64,000 bases of DNA, from assembly GCA_018292915.2 (NCBI GenBank), contig JACVVK020000386.1:481001-545000 (forward strand). The letters run 5' to 3'. This DNA comes from Batillaria attramentaria (lineage: Eukaryota > Mollusca > Gastropoda > Batillariidae). The translations under genes were made by a program, and so were the position numbers. Numbering within the stretch: the first letter of the stretch is position 1; every line of letters begins with the position of its first letter. Of the stretch, positions 43,683 to 55,589 are shown one piece after another. The notes under the pieces were generated by a model. That model saw nothing but the letters and a program-made list of their open reading frames with translations. It made no database searches and had not been told where the DNA came from.

Positions 43683-44415
43683 AATACATGTAGGAACAAA
43701 TTACTTTATTTCAAGGGTTTATCATACATGTAGGAACAAATTACTTTATTTCAAGGGCTTGTGATACATGTAGGAACAAACTACTTTATTTCAAGGGCTT
43801 GTGATACATGTAGGAACAAATTACTTTATTTCAAGGGCTTGTGATACATGTAGGAACAAATTACTTTATTTCAAGGGCTTGTGATACATGTAGGAACAAA
43901 TTACTTTATTTCAAGGGCTTATAATACATGTAGGAACAAATTACTTTATTTCAAGGGCTTATAATACATGTAGGAACAAATTACTTTATTTCAAGGGCTT
44001 ATAATACATGTAGGAACAAATTACTTTATTTCAAGGGCTTATAATACATGTAGGAACAAATTACTTTATTTCAAGGGCTTATAATACATGTAGGAACAAA
44101 TTACTTTATTTCAAGGGCTTATAATACATGTAGGAACAAATTACTTTATTTCAAGGGCTTATAATACATGTAGGAACAAATTACTTTATTTCAAGGGCTT
44201 ATAATACATGTAGGAACAAATTACTTTATTTCAAGGGCTTATAATACATGTAGGAACAAATTACTTTATTTCAAGGGCTTATAATACATGTAGGAACAAA
44301 TTACTTTATTTCAAGGGCTTATAATACATGTAGGAACAAATTACTTTATTTCAAGGGCTTATAATACATGTAGAAACAAATTACTTCATTTCAAGGGTTT
44401 ATAATACATGTAGGA
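43683..44415 (+). repeat. 40-bp minisatellite, right block (about 18 units)
   Basis: Same unit as the left block. From about 43925 to 44360 roughly ten successive units are identical, which indicates recent homogenisation; the first units still carry GTGATA. Confidence 0.97.
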
Positions 44416-44523
44416 ACAACAGGGGGAAACCCAGCACAACTGTTCGGCCCGCCCGACGGGGAATCGAAGCCATGACGGCCACAACCATTGTCCAAGCTTT
44501 AACAGGTGCAAAGAGAAAACAGA
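44416..44523 (-). mobile_element. Possible old SINE fragment
   Basis: CCCAGCACAACTGTTCGGCC and GGGGAATCGAAGCCATGAC resemble the middle of family 1 in the minus orientation, but diverged. Assignment is weak. Confidence 0.35.
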
Positions 44524-44711
44524 GGGTAGGTAGGTGGGTGGGTGTTTGGGGGTTTAACGTCCTTTTCCACCACATACGGGTGATATCAAACACGGGGCAA
44601 CGACGAAAAAGCCAGCACAAATATTTGGCCCCAACCGGAATACGAACTCACTAGTCACGACCCGAGCATTAGAAGTCTACGCTCTACCATTCGGCCACCC
44701 AGGCTCCCAGG
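44524..44711 (-). mobile_element. SINE family 1, full length with 9-bp target duplication
   Basis: Complete, with a 7-bp private insertion next to box B (ACTCACTAGTCACGACC). Flanked by GAAAACAGA at 44515-44523 and 44712-44720. Confidence 0.88.
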
Positions 44712-44794
44712 GAAAACAGAAAATTAACGTAATGACTGTAAGTGGAAGAAGAAACGCTCACACTATGTCAGCTATGTACACAACAACAACAACA

Positions 44795-44980
44795 ACAACA
44801 ATAATAATAATAATAGCATTGATATAGGCGTTTTAAACCAGTTACTTAGCTCTAAGCTTCGCGAACTAGACCTGTACGCACGCTCACGTGAATCACACGT
44901 ATTCTGCCAGACACTGGACATCAACACATTACAATCACGTGGTGTGAAGAGCCTCACCTCAGCTAATTAGGTTTCTGATT
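44795..44980 (-). mobile_element. SINE family 2, 5'-truncated
   Basis: (ATT)n tail at 44797-44815 (plus-strand AAT), AGCATTGATATAGGCG, CACGCTCACGTGAATCACAC and ACATTACAATCACGTGGTG. Head and half of the body missing. Confidence 0.8.
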
Positions 44981-45344
44981 TGTTTGTTTGTTTGTTCTGA
45001 CGCATACTGTCATGTTCTCTCATTCAAAAGCACCTACTTATCGTCAGGAAAAACTCGTGGAAAGATATTAATACTACACAAAGAAAAATTTTGACCATGT
45101 GTATTTTTTTTCTTAAGACTATCGGGGGTTTGGTTGTTCGTGTAAAAAAAAAAAAAAAAGAGAGCGTCCGAATATTTCCAATATTTTTCCGAACCTACGT
45201 TCTCCTTCCTGACCCGCCCTATTCTTGTCTGCTCTTCACTACACTTCATACGAAGAATGGTCAGCTGCGTTTGATAGCTCTCTCTCTCGATTTGTCTCCC
45301 TCCCTCTCTCCGGCTCTCGGTCTCTCTGCCTCCCTCCCCCCCCT
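44981..45344. other. Non-coding, nothing recognised
   Basis: A-run at 45145-45159; C/T-rich from 45280. No gene. Confidence 0.35.
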
Positions 45345-45377
45345 CTCTCCCCCCTTCTCTCTCTCTCTCTCTCTGTC

Positions 45378-45423
<46 letters not shown>

Positions 45424-45501
45424 TGTTTTGTTCCAAGGACAAGTTTGTAAGTTGGGCCTTGGCGCACACACCCGCTTTCCATGCAAAATTGATCAGTCAG
45501 C

Positions 45502-45536
<35 letters not shown>
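45345..45536 (+). repeat. (CT)n-(GT)n compound and (CT)n
   Basis: (CT)n to 45374, (GT)n 45381-45420, then (CT)n 45505-45536. A ~60-bp segment (AAGGACAARTTKGTARGTTG..) after the first is repeated at 45620-45680. Confidence 0.92.
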
Positions 45537-45537
<1 letters not shown>

Positions 45538-45694
45538 GTCTATAAGCCTATGGCCTCATCCTTTTAAAATAAAATCAAGTCTCTCCCCCTCTCTCTGTTT
45601 GTTTGTTCAGTTGTTCGTTAGAAGGACAAATTGGTAGGTTGAGCCTGGGCGCAAATAAGCTCTTTCCTTGTAAACTAAAGTATCTGTCTGTCTG

Positions 45695-46142
45695 TCTGTC
45701 TCTTCTTGGAACCAGTTGCCAGCATACTTAAAATGTACCCCGAAGCTTCATTCATTTAAAACTCAACTTTTCAGATACTTACGTCAGTCATAGGTCCACG
45801 AACAATATCTGAACCATGCTGAATTACTCGTTATCAGATGGCACTATGACATGTTACCTTTCTACAAGTTGTGTCGTATACTACAATTTCAAACACCATG
45901 CTGTCTACTTTTTCACTTATTTCCCGGTGTGTTTCCTTAGAATTTCTTGCGCTTCTTTCTATCTTTGCATGTTTAATTTTTTCCTTCTAATTTTCTTGTT
46001 AGATTTACTCCTTTTGTGCCAGGTATACTTTTTGTCATGTTAGCCTTTATTTTTTTTAGTGTTTCTATATTAGCAGGACAGCTTGTAAGATAGGCAGACC
46101 ATGCCTACAAGTCTTTATCCTCAAATAAACGTTTCAGTCAGT

Positions 46143-46145
<3 letters not shown>
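45695..46145 (+). mobile_element. LINE family L3, 3' end (coding end and 3' UTR)
   Basis: 45701-45793 encodes Ser-Ser-Trp-Asn-Gln-Leu-Pro-Ala-Tyr-Leu, then Leu-His-Ser-Phe-Lys-Thr-Gln-Leu-Phe and a stop (TAG), the standard non-LTR C-terminal signature. The 3' UTR ends AAATAAACGTTTCAGTCAGTCAGT; an inverted copy of its last 250 bp is at 14985-15246. Followed by (CT)n. Confidence 0.83.
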
Positions 46146-46177
<32 letters not shown>

Positions 46178-46179
46178 AG

Positions 46180-46900
46180 CTTCAAAAAGCCAATTCAGCT
46201 TAATTCAGGAGTTTACTGAAAGGATGTAGAATTGAGGAAGTGCCCTTAACTGTGATCCCAGTGCACACAGTGTGTAGTCGATGAATGAGTCGATCGTAAG
46301 GACTACTCCACTCGAGTTCCCCCGTCCAATCAAGACAATCCGGCAAGAATGCGCCGGTATACAAGCAAACTAACGAAAAGGTCAATTAAGACTTTAATAT
46401 CTCGGCAAAACCAATTCAGCCAAGGGAATTACGTGAATGCATTCAATGGAAAAAAGGTTAAAACAAAGACGGCGGTGCACTTGTATGTCCAAAGCCTCTT
46501 AACTTCCTTCATCAACAAAGGGTAGAATGTGGTGCGTGTATCGAATCTCCCAGGGAACAGCAGACAGACCATTTTACTGGAAAAGACACGTGTTTCCTTT
46601 TTCCTAGTGGGGTTTTCCACTCTTTTTTCCTCGGTTTTCAGGCTTTTATATTGTTTGTTTTTTCCTCTCTCTCATGTCTGGCTCAAAGCCACTGTCCTTT
46701 TGCGCCCCTGCGTGATACAAGAGCGGTTTCTCTAATGCACCTCCTAGATTTATAAGTAGTCTTGGGGCACTTAGCATGAAAACCTGTACACATCAACAGG
46801 GCTTTAACGTATTAATGCATAATGCCTGAAGCAAGAGCGTGTCCACTCAGTGTCCTTTTGTGCTCCTGCGCGACACCAAAGCTCTCTAGTTTCTCTAATG
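46180..46900. other. Non-coding, nothing recognised
   Basis: GTGTCC..TGTCCTTTTG.GC.CCTGCG.GA repeats loosely at about 46692 and 46850. No supported gene. Confidence 0.35.
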
Positions 46901-46904
46901 AATA

Positions 46905-47301
46905 TCTCCTTCGCAAGCTTCAGAAAGTTCAAAACAACGCTGCCCGACTTGTGATGAAAACTGACCAGAGAGGCTGATCACATTTCCCCTGTCCTCTATT
47001 CTCTTCACACCTGTGCATTCCCGCATTCAGTAGTGTGTCTGTGCTACAACTCCCTTGCTGGTACTGGCCCTGCATATTTTGCCAGTTTACAAACTCTGCA
47101 CACATCATCCGGACAGCTCAGGTCTTCAGCTGAGTCTCGTGTCCTCCGTGTTCCAAGTGTTAGAACAAAGACATACGGGCAGCGGTCGTTTTCGCACCAA
47201 GGACCCACCCTTTGGAACACCCTTTCAAAAAAAAAACATAAGGCATATACACCTTTAAAACTGCAGTCAAAACACGCAGCAGTAATGAGGGATCGAGAGA
47301 G

Positions 47302-47350
<49 letters not shown>

Positions 47351-47475
47351 CCAGCCACAATTGCTGTGTCTTTCTGGCATTATTTAAATGTCTTTTTTTT
47401 TAAATCTTATTTTTCTTAATTTTGCAAGCGCTTAGAGCTCACTGAGTTTAAGCGTTACATAAATAGCTAATGTGA
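46905..47475 (+). mobile_element. LINE family L1, 3' end with frameshifts
   Basis: Starts with the conserved Leu-Gln-Lys-Val-Gln-Asn-Asn-Ala-Ala-Arg-Leu-Val motif, then after frame breaks Ser-Gly-Gln-Leu-Arg-Ser-Ser..Tyr-Gly-Gln-Arg-Ser-Phe-Ser and Pro-Thr-Leu-Trp-Asn-Thr-Leu. (GT)n at 47303-47348 and a 3' UTR ending AGCGCTTAGAGCTC.. follow. It parallels 7798-8192, including the position of (GT)n, and is a decayed copy. Confidence 0.85.
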
Positions 47476-47675
47476 GGCAATGCCAATGCCTATTTCTTAA
47501 ATTGTGTTTTTAGCCAATGACTGAGTGTGTGAATGTGTAATGATGTACACATGTATGTTGGTTTTGTATTTCCGTGGTATGTTTGTGTATACATATGTTT
47601 TTATTAAGAGGAGCAAAACAAATTCTTCTTTGTAACTAAGAAGCGAATAAATTTTATCTTATCTTATCTAATACA

Positions 47676-47711
<36 letters not shown>

Positions 47712-47715
47712 CCTA
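47476..47715 (+). mobile_element. Probable second retroelement tail
   Basis: AT-rich segment ending GCGAATAAATTTTATC and a (TTATC)n tail at 47648-47668, followed by (ATT)n 47679-47711. Family not recognised. Confidence 0.5.
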
Positions 47716-48592
47716 GATGCATAAGTAATCCTGGAGGCACTTAACACGGAGGACTGTACACAACAACATGGCTCTCGCCTCTAATGGGAGATCATCCGAT
47801 CTAAAATACGCTGTCATGTCAAGCCTCTTTTAACGTCTGCTGAAATACTCCAAAAGTAAAAGCCAAAGATTTGTTATTCGCAAAACGTCCGAGACTCTTT
47901 CGTCCGATCGACGTCAGCTCTCCGAAAACAATGACGAAAGTAAAATCCTGTCTGCCATTCTCAGTGGAAACTGAGTGGCGTTCTAAGGGCTAGACAACAG
48001 TTTCTTGTTGTCTCAGACGCCATACGACCTGCCAGCCACAAAGAACCAATTTCTGGCACCAGTGTAAGAAGCAAGGCACATTGACGTAGTCGTGTTGTGG
48101 TTGTTGTGGCCGTCTGAGAGGATTAGACTGTGGACAAGAAGCATCTCCAGCTTCGTGCTAAAGAGACATTGGCCGCTCAACGACTTTTCATTAACCTCAC
48201 TGTTGTTGTGGCTGTGTCCAGGCAAGCACGATTTGTTGAAGTCTCATACTTTGACCGGCCTCAGGTCAAGGCCTGGAGTAAGCCTTGGTGAAGATATTTT
48301 GCCCGGGAGGAGGTGGGGGGGGGGGGGAAGGTGCGGGGGGGGGGGGGGGGGGAGGAATTTGTTCCCTTAAATTTTAATCAGTCCTTTTCAGAGGGTTCTT
48401 ACTGAAGATCCCCCTCTCAAATTTACACACTTTTACAAGATATTCAACCATTTTTTCCACAGTATTTGCACAATACACACTTACATCGTTTAGAACAACT
48501 TGCTGTTTGGTTTTCAACATTTAACTGCTGCAGCGATTGCAACATTAAAAAAAAAATTAAGTGATTTGTATGTGGAAGCACCGAAGGCGCGA
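47716..48592. other. Non-coding, nothing recognised
   Basis: G-runs at 48312-48352. No supported gene. Confidence 0.4.
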
Positions 48593-48634
48593 ACTCTCTC
48601 TCTCTCTCTCTCTCTCCTGCTCCTCATCCCCGTG

Positions 48635-48706
<72 letters not shown>

Positions 48707-48727
48707 TCTCTCTCTCTCTCTCTCGTG

Positions 48728-48793
<66 letters not shown>

Positions 48794-48817
48794 TCTCTCT
48801 CTCTCTCTCTCTCGTGC

Positions 48818-48878
<61 letters not shown>

Positions 48879-48912
48879 TCTCTCTCTTCCTCGTGCCTCT
48901 GTGTGTGTCATT
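48593..48912 (+). repeat. (CT)n-(GT)n higher-order microsatellite, three units
   Basis: The block CTCTCTCTCTCGTGCCTSTG followed by a 60-75-bp (GT)n run repeats at about 48632, 48724 and 48812, with a shortened fourth start at 48890. Units are 80-95 bp long. Confidence 0.95.
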
Positions 48913-49377
48913 GTCACGTTAACCACAATGATGGCAACATTGCAATCATGTCATGGGAAAACCAAGCGTCGCCCCCGTATGCACTTTGATTCTAGTTTAT
49001 CACAGGTCGGTATTTCAGGAACCGCACCTGGCAGATTATTTCGTAGGCCCCACCCAGAATCCCCCTTCGCTATCACAAATAGAACGTTTTATCCAAATTC
49101 GCTCTTGTAAATAGAGCGTTTTGTCTAAGGACCCTTTCCCAAATAGAGCGTTTTCGCAGGATCATCTCCATTATCTCCACTTTTCCTCACCCACAATCCC
49201 CACTTTGCACTCAGGACTACACATATATCCCGTCGACCTCCCTTATTTTCATGTCCATGTGACGTGCCCGCTTGTGCTGTTTATCAGATGGTTATCTCGT
49301 AACAGGTCATTAGCCAGCTCATTGCCTCTTGTCTGTGGTTCCTTTATTTTAACCGAACGAGGAAATTGCGTGGCATT
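48913..49377. other. Non-coding with a short tandem motif
   Basis: AAATAGARCGTTTTRTC-like words at about 49077, 49109 and 49140. No supported gene. Confidence 0.4.
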
Positions 49378-49705
49378 GTCGGTGGTCTAGTGATTGAGAC
49401 TTCGCCATCGATGCGAGAGGTCAGGTTCGAGTCCCAATCGGGGCAAAGAATTTTTCCTTCTTGTATGTGTCACTGTTCATTCGGGCCGATGGTTGTCGGG
49501 GGTTCTCTCCGGGTACTCCGGCTTCCTCCCCCTCTACTTTAGAAATGTTCAGCCCACAAAATTTGAAAGTAAATACAAATCAAAATTCCGAAACTTGAAT
49601 TGCTGACTGACCCCCGCACCACTAACGTGACTGTAATAATATTATGTTCATGTCCAGTGTCTGAGAGAATGTGCGTGATTCACGTGAACGTGCATGTTGT
49701 GCAAT
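49378..49705 (+). mobile_element. SINE family 2 with complete head, diverged 3' end
   Basis: Head GTCGGTGGTCTAGTGATTGA (box A) and CAGGTTCGAGTCCCAATC (box B), then GGGGGTTCTCTCCGGGTACT and the shared body to TTCACGTGAACGTGCATG. The AGCGCC end and (ATT)n tail are missing. Confidence 0.85.
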
Positions 49706-50079
49706 GGACATGCAGCCAGTTGTAGACTGACAGCCTGAGGTCATGCTACCCAATCAAAGTGCGCGAATGAGACACGTGTACCCCGACAAACAACCCACAC
49801 CTATAGCTTGTAGATGTAGGTGCCTCATAAAGAGATCAGACGGTGAAAAAGCATGCGCAGCGTGCGGTTGCCATGGAGGATTAGTTTTCGTCAGTGGGCG
49901 TGGATATAGGCGTCTGGGTTACATGTCAATACTGACGACAACTGCCGTGTCAATGACGTCAACGAAGACAAAAGTGAGAAAACGAAAACGCCGCAGTTAC
50001 CGGGCTCCCAGTTAGGTGTAGCACAGCAAAGACTGCCGCGTTACATCAGTGAAGCGGTTACACCACCACATTAAGGCTG
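49706..50079. other. Non-coding, nothing recognised
   Basis: A 90-codon frame (49743-50015) is Cys/Arg-rich but has no recognised motif or splice support. Confidence 0.3.
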
Positions 50080-50275
50080 AGGTCACATCGGAGTGTTTTT
50101 AGTCCGAACAAACAGCAAACATGGTGTTTTTTTTTCCGAGTTTCTCGTGTGAAATGCGGCTACAACATGCGTTTGCCCTATTTTCTTTTTCAAGAGCAAT
50201 ATGTTTCGAGCTGTTTTCCATGTGTTTTTCGAACAAAAAAAGTCTCCCGTGTGTGAAGAGCCTAAGTGTGTCAGG
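50080..50275. mobile_element. Possible palindromic MITE (related to 10715-10790)
   Basis: Left arm TTAAGGCT..GGTCACATCGGAG, TTTTTAGTCCGAACAAACA. Right arm, inverted, CTTAGGCT..CACACACGGGAGAC, TTTTTTTGTTCGAAAAACA. An imperfect inverted repeat of about 45 bp encloses 195 bp. Confidence 0.45.
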
Positions 50276-50833
50276 CAAACGTAGGTTCGACCTCCTCAAA
50301 TTTTGTGCGCAGCAGGCAAGCCACTTCGGTCAGTTCTGAGTTGGATTATTTGGGCTGAGTTCTGAACTCGAACCGGAGAGAAACGCCTGTCCATTTTGTT
50401 CAACACCTATGTGCTTTCTGCCAATATTTGCGGCCCTGTTTTCGGTGGAAAACTCACACCTGGCAGTCTGACGACAGCAGGAGGAAAGAAAACTGGTTGC
50501 ACGTGCGGCGCAGCGAGTGTAAAGACGACGCCTGTCATAATTGGCACGGGTCAGCACGGGCGCCACTTCTGTAATTGCCACGACATTTAAAGGGAGGTGT
50601 GCTGTCCATGAATATTTTATGACCAAGGAATTTACGCTTCTATCGACTACCACACGCGAGCGGCAAGTGGTTGGCAGCTCAGTTGGCGAGCTGAGTGCCA
50701 AGTGTGTACATTTCTACAGGACGTTCGTCAGTGGCACCTGCGGCCTGAAAGCTTAAATTCTCCACCGGAAAATTGACGAGTTAAGCCTTCGGTGTCAAGT
50801 TCCTATCGCCGCTGAGATGAAAAAATTGTCGAA
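50276..50833. other. Non-coding, nothing recognised
   Basis: Minus frame 50701-50330 (123 codons) has no recognisable domain. Confidence 0.3.
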
Positions 50834-51010
50834 TGTCTGAGGTTATTTGCCAGAAAGAAGGATGCTTCATTTGGCGGTCGCCATTTGCCATTGACTTTGT
50901 GGCTTCTAATATTATAGAAATACGACTTTCTTTGAGCCTATGTTCCGTTGGGACTCGATAAATCTGAGGAAAATAGCTACCAATTAGCGCCATCTAGCTG
51001 GTCTTCAGTC
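50834..51010 (+). repeat. Repeat family R2, copy 2
   Basis: Direct copy of 21285-21485: CTGAGGTTATTTGCCAGA, GATGCTTCATTTGGCGG, AATAGCTACCAATTAGCGCC and CATCTAGCTGGTCTTCAGTC. Confidence 0.7.
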
Positions 51011-51161
51011 CGTACAAACGTACTGGGCCTTTAAATTCTCCTCCAGAAAATTGGCGAGTTACAACACGCGTGTGACGGTTACATTACTGATTACAGCAAA
51101 ACAAGTTGGGTGCCTCTCACGGAAACTTTCATTCACACCATTTCTTAAAACGTATGCCGGG

Positions 51162-51332
51162 GAGCCGGGGTGGCCGAATGGTAGAGCGTTGGACTTCTAA
51201 TGCTCGGGTCGTTGAGTTCGTATCCCGGCTGGGGCCCAATATTTGTGCTGGCTTTTTCATCGTTGCCCCGTCTTTGATATCACCCTATGTGGTGGAAAAA
51301 GACGTTAAACCCCCAAACACCCACCCACCCTC
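51162..51332 (+). mobile_element. SINE family 1, full length
   Basis: Close to consensus, with single-base insertions near box B (GTTGAGTTCG) and in GGGGCCCAATATTTG. The target duplication is unclear. Confidence 0.9.
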
Positions 51333-51960
51333 CCGGACTCTTTAACTTGAGCGAAGCGAGAAACATCCTTACAGAAAACTTGATCCAGCCTTGCCGAGGA
51401 CGGAGCGCGTTAGCCACGGCGCAGGTTTCCATTCAAACTGCAGTTGTCAGTTGGAACGTGGCGGGGGACAGGGTGGCTATGTTGGAGGGGGTGGGGGGGG
51501 GGGGTGGAGGTGGGGGAAGGAGGTGGAGTGGAGGACTGAGATAGACGGCCTCTGTTGTGCTATGTGTATGTATGTGTCTGTTTCCCTTTAGACAGCTTTG
51601 GACGGTCACCGTGTTACCTATTATTGTGTACGTGTTTCTTCTTTTCATTTATCTACTTATAATATCAATGACTTACTTAGGGTGTTAGTATTGGGTGCAA
51701 TTTTTGTCTCTTTTTTTCTTTCTTTCCTTTTTTTGAAAAAAAAAACTTGAAATAATTATGCTGTATTGTGATGTGTAGTGTAGTGTATTGTAGTGTATTG
51801 TGAATGCTTGGAAAAAAAAACAAGAAGAGATAGACGGCCTTAATAACCTGTCAGATGCGAGGCCAGAATTCATGAAGAATTAACCAGCATCATTAATTAA
51901 CATCTTGTGAAAAATATGATGGACAGGAAATAAAAGCAAACACGTATTCGGGCAAAAAAA
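51333..51960. other. Non-coding, nothing recognised
   Basis: G-rich at 51486-51535; GTAGTGTAGTGTATTGTAGTG imperfect repeats at 51773-51800. No gene. Confidence 0.4.
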
Positions 51961-51972
51961 AAGAAGACCGGA

Positions 51973-52024
51973 CACACAGACACACAGACACACAGACACA
52001 CACACACACACACACGCACGCACG

Positions 52025-52098
<74 letters not shown>
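51973..52098 (+). repeat. (CACAGA)n-(CACG)n-(CA)n tract
   Basis: CACAGACA units, then ACGC units, then about 34 CA units. Confidence 0.95.
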
Positions 52099-52102
<4 letters not shown>

Positions 52103-52519
52103 GTAATCATTACACACATCAGCCATTCTCACAGACAAAAAAACACACACACACACGCAGAATTACAGTTGGTCGATCGATTCTAATCCTTTTTTTGTTG
52201 ATGAAACAAGATCCCGAAAATGCTAGGGCCGTTCTAAGCTCATTGTCTGAGCAAGTCAGCCTAGGAACCGAGGTTCGATTTTTTTTGTAACCTGCTGCAT
52301 TTTTGGTTGATCGTTTCGTACAATAAGCAACACACAACCCAGGACGGGGGCAGAGCAAATCGATATGTCATTTATGTAATGTTCACAAAAAGAGCATTAG
52401 CAGCAGAAAAGGTGGGTCATGGAGTCTTGACAGAATCCAACGACTCTTAAGGGATATCTTTACATGATTTTATATCTTCGTTTATTTAAATTTGGGAGAG
52501 AACGACGCATTACCACATC

Positions 52520-52554
<35 letters not shown>

Positions 52555-52581
52555 TTTGCCAGAACAGCGCATTAGCGAATT

Positions 52582-52649
<68 letters not shown>

Positions 52650-52907
52650 TAACGCTAACGATAACGATCCTTTATTTTACAACGGAAGAAGTTATAGGCA
52701 TACAAAGACCATTTTCAAACTTGCCGTTGCTACACTACCGTAAAAACAAAGAAAATTCAAAAGAATATGAAGAGAAGAATAAAATATAAAAAAAATACAT
52801 AAGAACTGGAAATCGCACACAAACACACACACACACATCAGTAAACACACGAGAGAGAGAGAGAGAGGAAAAAAGAAAAGAGAGAGAGAGAGAGAGGAAA
52901 AAAGAAA

Positions 52908-52968
<61 letters not shown>

Positions 52969-53371
52969 CTTTGGCAGTTCGAGCATGTAACTACAGTTCA
53001 AAGACACCTCTACAAGAGTTCATATTTTCGTTTATTCACCCAAATCTCAAATGACTCGTTACGGAAATGGGAGAACAAAAAAGCTTCGACGGTGGTACAA
53101 AATTCCTGCTTTAGGAAAAAAGCGGGAGACGTGTTGTGAAAGAATTTAACGACTCTTCAGGAACATCTTGCCATGAATTTATGTCATCGTTTATTGAAAT
53201 TAGGACAAGGAACGACGCATTTCTGACTTGGGGGTGGGGTGGGGTGGTGTGAGGGTGGAGGGAGAGGAGGGATTTGACAGTTTGAGCGATGTAACGACTC
53301 TTTAGAGGTATCTCTATATGAATATATATTTTCGTCTATTTACACTCAAAATCTCCAACAACTCGTTTCGG

Positions 53372-53424
<53 letters not shown>

Positions 53425-53520
53425 TTCTGCCGTCCGTGCGATGGTACAATATTCCTGCTGTATGAAAAAAATGTGGGTGACGTATTGTGAAAGAATTTAC
53501 CGACTCTTCACGATGTTCAG

Positions 53521-53696
53521 GGTGGGTGGGGTGGGTGTTTGGGAGTTTAACGTCCTTTTCCACCACATAGGGTGACATCAAAGACGGGGGCAACGATGAA
53601 AAAGCCAGCACAAATATTTGGCCCCAGCCGGGATACGAACTCACGACCCGAGCATTGAGAGTCCACCGCTCTACCGTTCGGCCACCCCGGCTCCCC
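53521..53696 (-). mobile_element. SINE family 1, full length with 21-bp target duplication
   Basis: Complete. The flanks 53500-53520 and 53697-53717 are the same 21 bp with two differences (start CCGACTCTTCA, end ATGTTCAG). Confidence 0.93.
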
Positions 53697-53822
53697 CCGA
53701 CTCTTCAGAATGTTCAGAGTTATGTTTCCATGAATATATATCAGACTAGAGCTAAAGATCTAGAACGACAATTTACCGAACTGGAAAAAGAAGGAACAAA
53801 AGGAAACCACAAAAAAGCTAGT

Positions 53823-53990
53823 GGTGGATGGGTGTTCCAGAGTTTAACGTCCTTTTCCACCACATACGGGTGCTACCATACACGTGACAATGAGAATACG
53901 GCCAACGCAAGAAATATTTGTCCCCATCCGCAAATGGAACTGACGGCCCGAAAGTCCAACGCTCTACCGCTCGATTGTCTAGACTTCCCG
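53823..53990 (-). mobile_element. SINE family 1, old diverged copy
   Basis: AGTTTAACGTCCTTTTCCAC, GGAACTGACGGCCCGAAAG and TCCAACGCTCTACCGCTCGA show the family outline with many substitutions. Confidence 0.75.
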
Positions 53991-53992
53991 AA

Positions 53993-54119
<127 letters not shown>

Positions 54120-54180
54120 TGAAATGAAAAGAAAAAAGATTTGACAGTTACAGCGATGGTAGAGATTTCCCGCCGGATTC

Positions 54181-55369
54181 TACACTATAAGCTCTGCTTT
54201 GAAAGCCTGTCCACTGCCACCGGCACTGCCGCTACAGATGCGACAGATAATATTGTCTTTGAAGACAGACGTCCGTAGGTGGAGTCTCTGGAGGGATAGA
54301 GACTGACTGCTTGTTGTGACCCAGCTGTCACCTTTACCGCACAAAAACCTGTCACCTCGCTTCTGAAGCCTGCACTCATGGCCGTTGTGGAGATATTTTT
54401 CGGGGGCGGGTCTTTGGGTGAAGGGGGGAGGGGAGGGGGGGGGGAAACTGAGTGGGTGGTTCGAGAAGTGGAGGAGGGAAAAGGTCAAGGCCTCCCGGTG
54501 CTCTCCTCTTTTTTAAAGGAATACTGATTTTGAATTCGGCTAAAACTTCATTTAAAATGTTAAATATTTATGTGTAAATTGACAAGAAATCCGTCCCCAC
54601 CGGAAAACCCTCCCCGTTCACATATTTTCGCCGCTAAGAGACTCTTCTCGCGCCTTCTCGCGCCTCCTCCAACGTCATCCGTTTTTCTAGTAATACTGAA
54701 ACATATCTCACCGAGGCTTTTTTCCCCAGCCTTGGGAAAGATGTCCAAGAAGCTTAGCGCATTCGGTAATACTATACTCGACAAAAAAACGTACCCACCC
54801 CTTCTCCCTTTCAGGCGAGTGATCCGTCCTTATCCAGTAAGTGATTTTGTTTCTAAACTGCACAAAAGCTTGTTTCACTCTCAGTTAATAAGGTGACTAA
54901 AGCCAGGGCTTTTGGCTGAAAACCAAGCCGAACCTTTGGAACAATGGACGTATACTTGAGAGAAGGTTAGGGTGCTGGTTTCATACTGAATACACTGGAC
55001 AGAAGGTATTCGCTTCACTCACTTTCCTAGCCCGAAATTAGTCTTTGTTCCTTGCGCGATGTAAAGCCACATACAACTCTTTCACTCACTCACTCACTCA
55101 CTGACACTCACTGACATTTCAGGCGAACGATCCGTCCCTGATCCAAATACGTGATTTAGTTTTTACAATGTGCAAAATATTCTTCCACTTGGAAACGAAG
55201 CTAAAGCCAGAGGGCGTCAGTTAAAAGTCAAACCGAAGCTTTTGAACCAGACGCTTTTACTGGAAGGAAGTACATACGTGATGGCCTTTGCAAGCAAATC
55301 ACACGCAAATATAAAATTTGATTTAGAAGGGCAGCGGTTTGATGCTCTATAGTGACGACAGAAGCAATT
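54181..55369. other. Non-coding, one short repeat
   Basis: G-run at 54421-54445. 55030-55110 carries the plus-strand ATTAGTCTTTGTTCCTTGCG..GTAAAGCC fragment with a (CACT)n end. GGCGARYGATCCGTCC..ATCCA.TA and GTTTCT.. phrases are duplicated at about 54813 and 55122. No supported gene. Confidence 0.4.
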
Positions 55370-55383
55370 CACTTGAAACATGA

Positions 55384-55575
55384 GGGTGGGTGGAGAGGTG
55401 GGTGGGTGGGTGGGTGTCTGGGGGTTTAACGTCCTCTTCCGCCACATACGGGTGATATCAAAGACGGGGCAACGATGAAAAAGCCAGCACAGATATTTGG
55501 CCCCAACCGGGATACGAACTCACGACCCGAGCATTAGAAGTCCAACGCTCTACCATTCGGCCACCCCGGCTCACC
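55384..55575 (-). mobile_element. SINE family 1, full length with 14-bp target duplication
   Basis: Complete, with expanded (GGGT)n tail. Flanked by CACTTGAAACATGA at 55370-55383 and 55576-55589. Confidence 0.93.
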
Positions 55576-55589
55576 CACTTGAAACATGA

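Noticed and set aside
42415..44415. CRISPR-like array
   Set aside because: The 40-bp units are head-to-tail without unique spacers, in a eukaryotic context; it is a minisatellite.
49743..50015. Cys/Arg-rich 90-codon frame
   Set aside because: Adjacent to SINE sequence, with no regular Cys spacing for a zinc finger or secreted peptide and no leader.
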